Below are positions 51,806 through 52,436 of a DNA stretch of 52,436 nt, one piece after another. The notes beneath the pieces were generated by a model. It searched no databases and had not been told where the DNA came from. It worked only from the letters and a program-made list of their open reading frames with translations. Made by a program: the position numbers and the translations under genes. The number at the start of each line of letters is the position of its first letter. The stretch's first letter is position 1. This DNA comes from Actinobacteria bacterium HGW-Actinobacteria-1 (GTDB lineage Bacteria; Actinomycetota; Coriobacteriia; Anaerosomatales; Anaerosomataceae), in assembly GCA_002841355.1 (NCBI GenBank), contig PHFB01000018.1:1-52436 (forward strand), read 5' to 3'.

Positions 51806-52436
51806 CTAGAGCGCCGAACGCACGTGGCACTTGGCACAGTATGTGGGCTCGTGGCACTGGAAGCACGGTTCGGCACCGCTCTTCTTGACAGCCTCGAAGT
51901 GCTGCGGAATCCACGGCTTCGTCGGATCGCCGTCCTTGTGGTGGCAGGCGTTGCAGAATTCCGTACCGTCTTTGGATCCACCGCGTGCGTGACATTGCGC
52001 GCAGACCTTCGGAGTCGCCTTGCCCTCCTTGCCGTGATTCGCGGCAAAGGTCGCGGGGTGCGGCATCTCCACACCATGACAATCGAAGCAGAACTTCTCA
52101 ACATCGTGGCAGGTGCTGCAGTAGTTGACCGACTCGACCGAGACAAGCGCGAGAACCTCGCCTTCAGCACCCTCGCCTTCGCCACGTGCCGCCATCGCTG
52201 CGGACGTCTCCTTCGCGGCCTCCGCCGCGAGTTCGGCGTGACCCTTTGGGAAGAAGCTCTTCTCGTTATGGCTCGGGGGCTTGAGCTCGAAGTCGGCGGG
52301 ATGGCATGCCGAGCACGTGCCCGGCGCCTTGATGCCGCCCTCGGGGACCTCGTTGGTGAGCGTGTGGCAACGGAAGCACGCCGTCATGGTCATGTAGTTC
52401 GCGTGCTTGACGCTCTTCACGCCTTCGGGGTCGGAG
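51806..52436 (-). CDS. Multihaem c-type cytochrome (5' end outside window)
   Basis: The frame is open to the right-hand edge, so this is a C-terminal fragment of at least 209 residues. Eight CXXCH motifs were counted by eye (CFRCH, CSACH, CSTCH, CFDCH, CAQCH, CNACH, CFQCH and CAKCH), a density of one haem per 26 residues. The context VKHANYMTMTACFRCH suggests that a NapC/NirT- or octahaem-like protein may be upstream. An acidic Ala/Glu segment lies in its middle. A GTG at 52420 is probably internal. It leads the lipoprotein-ResB-CcsA genes of the first module. Confidence 0.92.
   Translation of the reverse strand, partial: SDPEGVKSVKHANYMTMTACFRCHTLTNEVPEGGIKAPGTCSACHPADFELKPPSHNEKSFFPKGHAELAAEAAKETSAAMAARGEGEGAEGEVLALVSVESVNYCSTCHDVEKFCFDCHGVEMPHPATFAANHGKEGKATPKVCAQCHARGGSKDGTEFCNACHHKDGDPTKPWIPQHFEAVKKSGAEPCFQCHEPTYCAKCHVRSAL

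Noticed and set aside
1..52436. CRISPR arrays, insertion sequences, attachment sites, rRNA genes
   Set aside because: No regularly spaced repeats, transposase or integrase genes, or rRNA-like sequence were found on reading both strands.

Overview
The window reads as chromosomal DNA of a GC-rich, anaerobic, respiring actinobacterium. A deep-branching Coriobacteriia/OPB41 (Anaerosomatales)-like lineage is my best guess. This is inference from gene content: GTG/TTG starts with strong Shine-Dalgarno sites, a complex I without its NADH module, large multihaem cytochromes with System II (ResB/CcsA) maturation, an archaeal-looking topoisomerase I, and Rex-like regulation. Almost everything lies on the minus strand; only five features are on the plus strand (the partial surface protein at the left edge, a 78-aa protein, a chemoreceptor and one STAS protein, plus shared bidirectional terminators).

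Layout. 1-6233: end of a secreted Ig-like protein, then lysA and argS, then an orphan MASE1-PAS-PAS histidine kinase. 6357-8746: a small hypothetical protein, a zinc phospholipase-like protein, rlmH and an HtrA protease. 8857-18366: a compact 11-gene nuo operon transcribed A-B-C-D-H-I-J-K-L-M-N with no nuoE, nuoF or nuoG, preceded by a plausible promoter. 18673-20652: an sCache_3 chemoreceptor. 20705-27541: a translationally coupled operon mdh - fumarase alpha - MFS transporter - fumarase beta - tmk - holB - PSP1/RicT-like gene, whose reading frame runs straight through a tRNA-Thr(CGU) gene. 27637-30846: a nitrilase-fold pseudoenzyme and topA. 30950-33839: tatA-tatC-hypA-hypB-HD protein. 33938-34747: two divergently transcribed STAS-domain proteins. 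34822-40271: B12/radical SAM protein, menaquinone methyltransferase, an amidohydrolase, an RseC-like protein and two small membrane-anchored proteins. 40387-41043: a Rex-like regulator that has lost its dinucleotide loop and gained a C-terminal cysteine cluster.

41160-52436 is the most unusual part. It holds two successive modules, each with a multihaem c-type cytochrome (at least 8 CXXCH motifs in the visible part of one, 19 in the other), a ResB, a CcsA and a small lipoprotein, with an NHL beta-propeller protein between them. The two ResB/CcsA pairs are clearly different in sequence, so this looks like duplicated, possibly dedicated, cytochrome maturation.

Taken together: the peripheral-arm-less complex I would feed a quinone pool (menG methylates menaquinone), and the multihaem cytochromes could carry electrons onward, possibly out of the cell. 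HypA/HypB imply a nickel enzyme elsewhere, and TatA/TatC a route for exporting folded cofactor proteins. Malate dehydrogenase and class I fumarase supply part of a (probably reductive or partial) TCA path. No CRISPR array, insertion sequence, rRNA gene or phage gene was seen. The longest stretch without a gene is about 306 bases (18367-18672).
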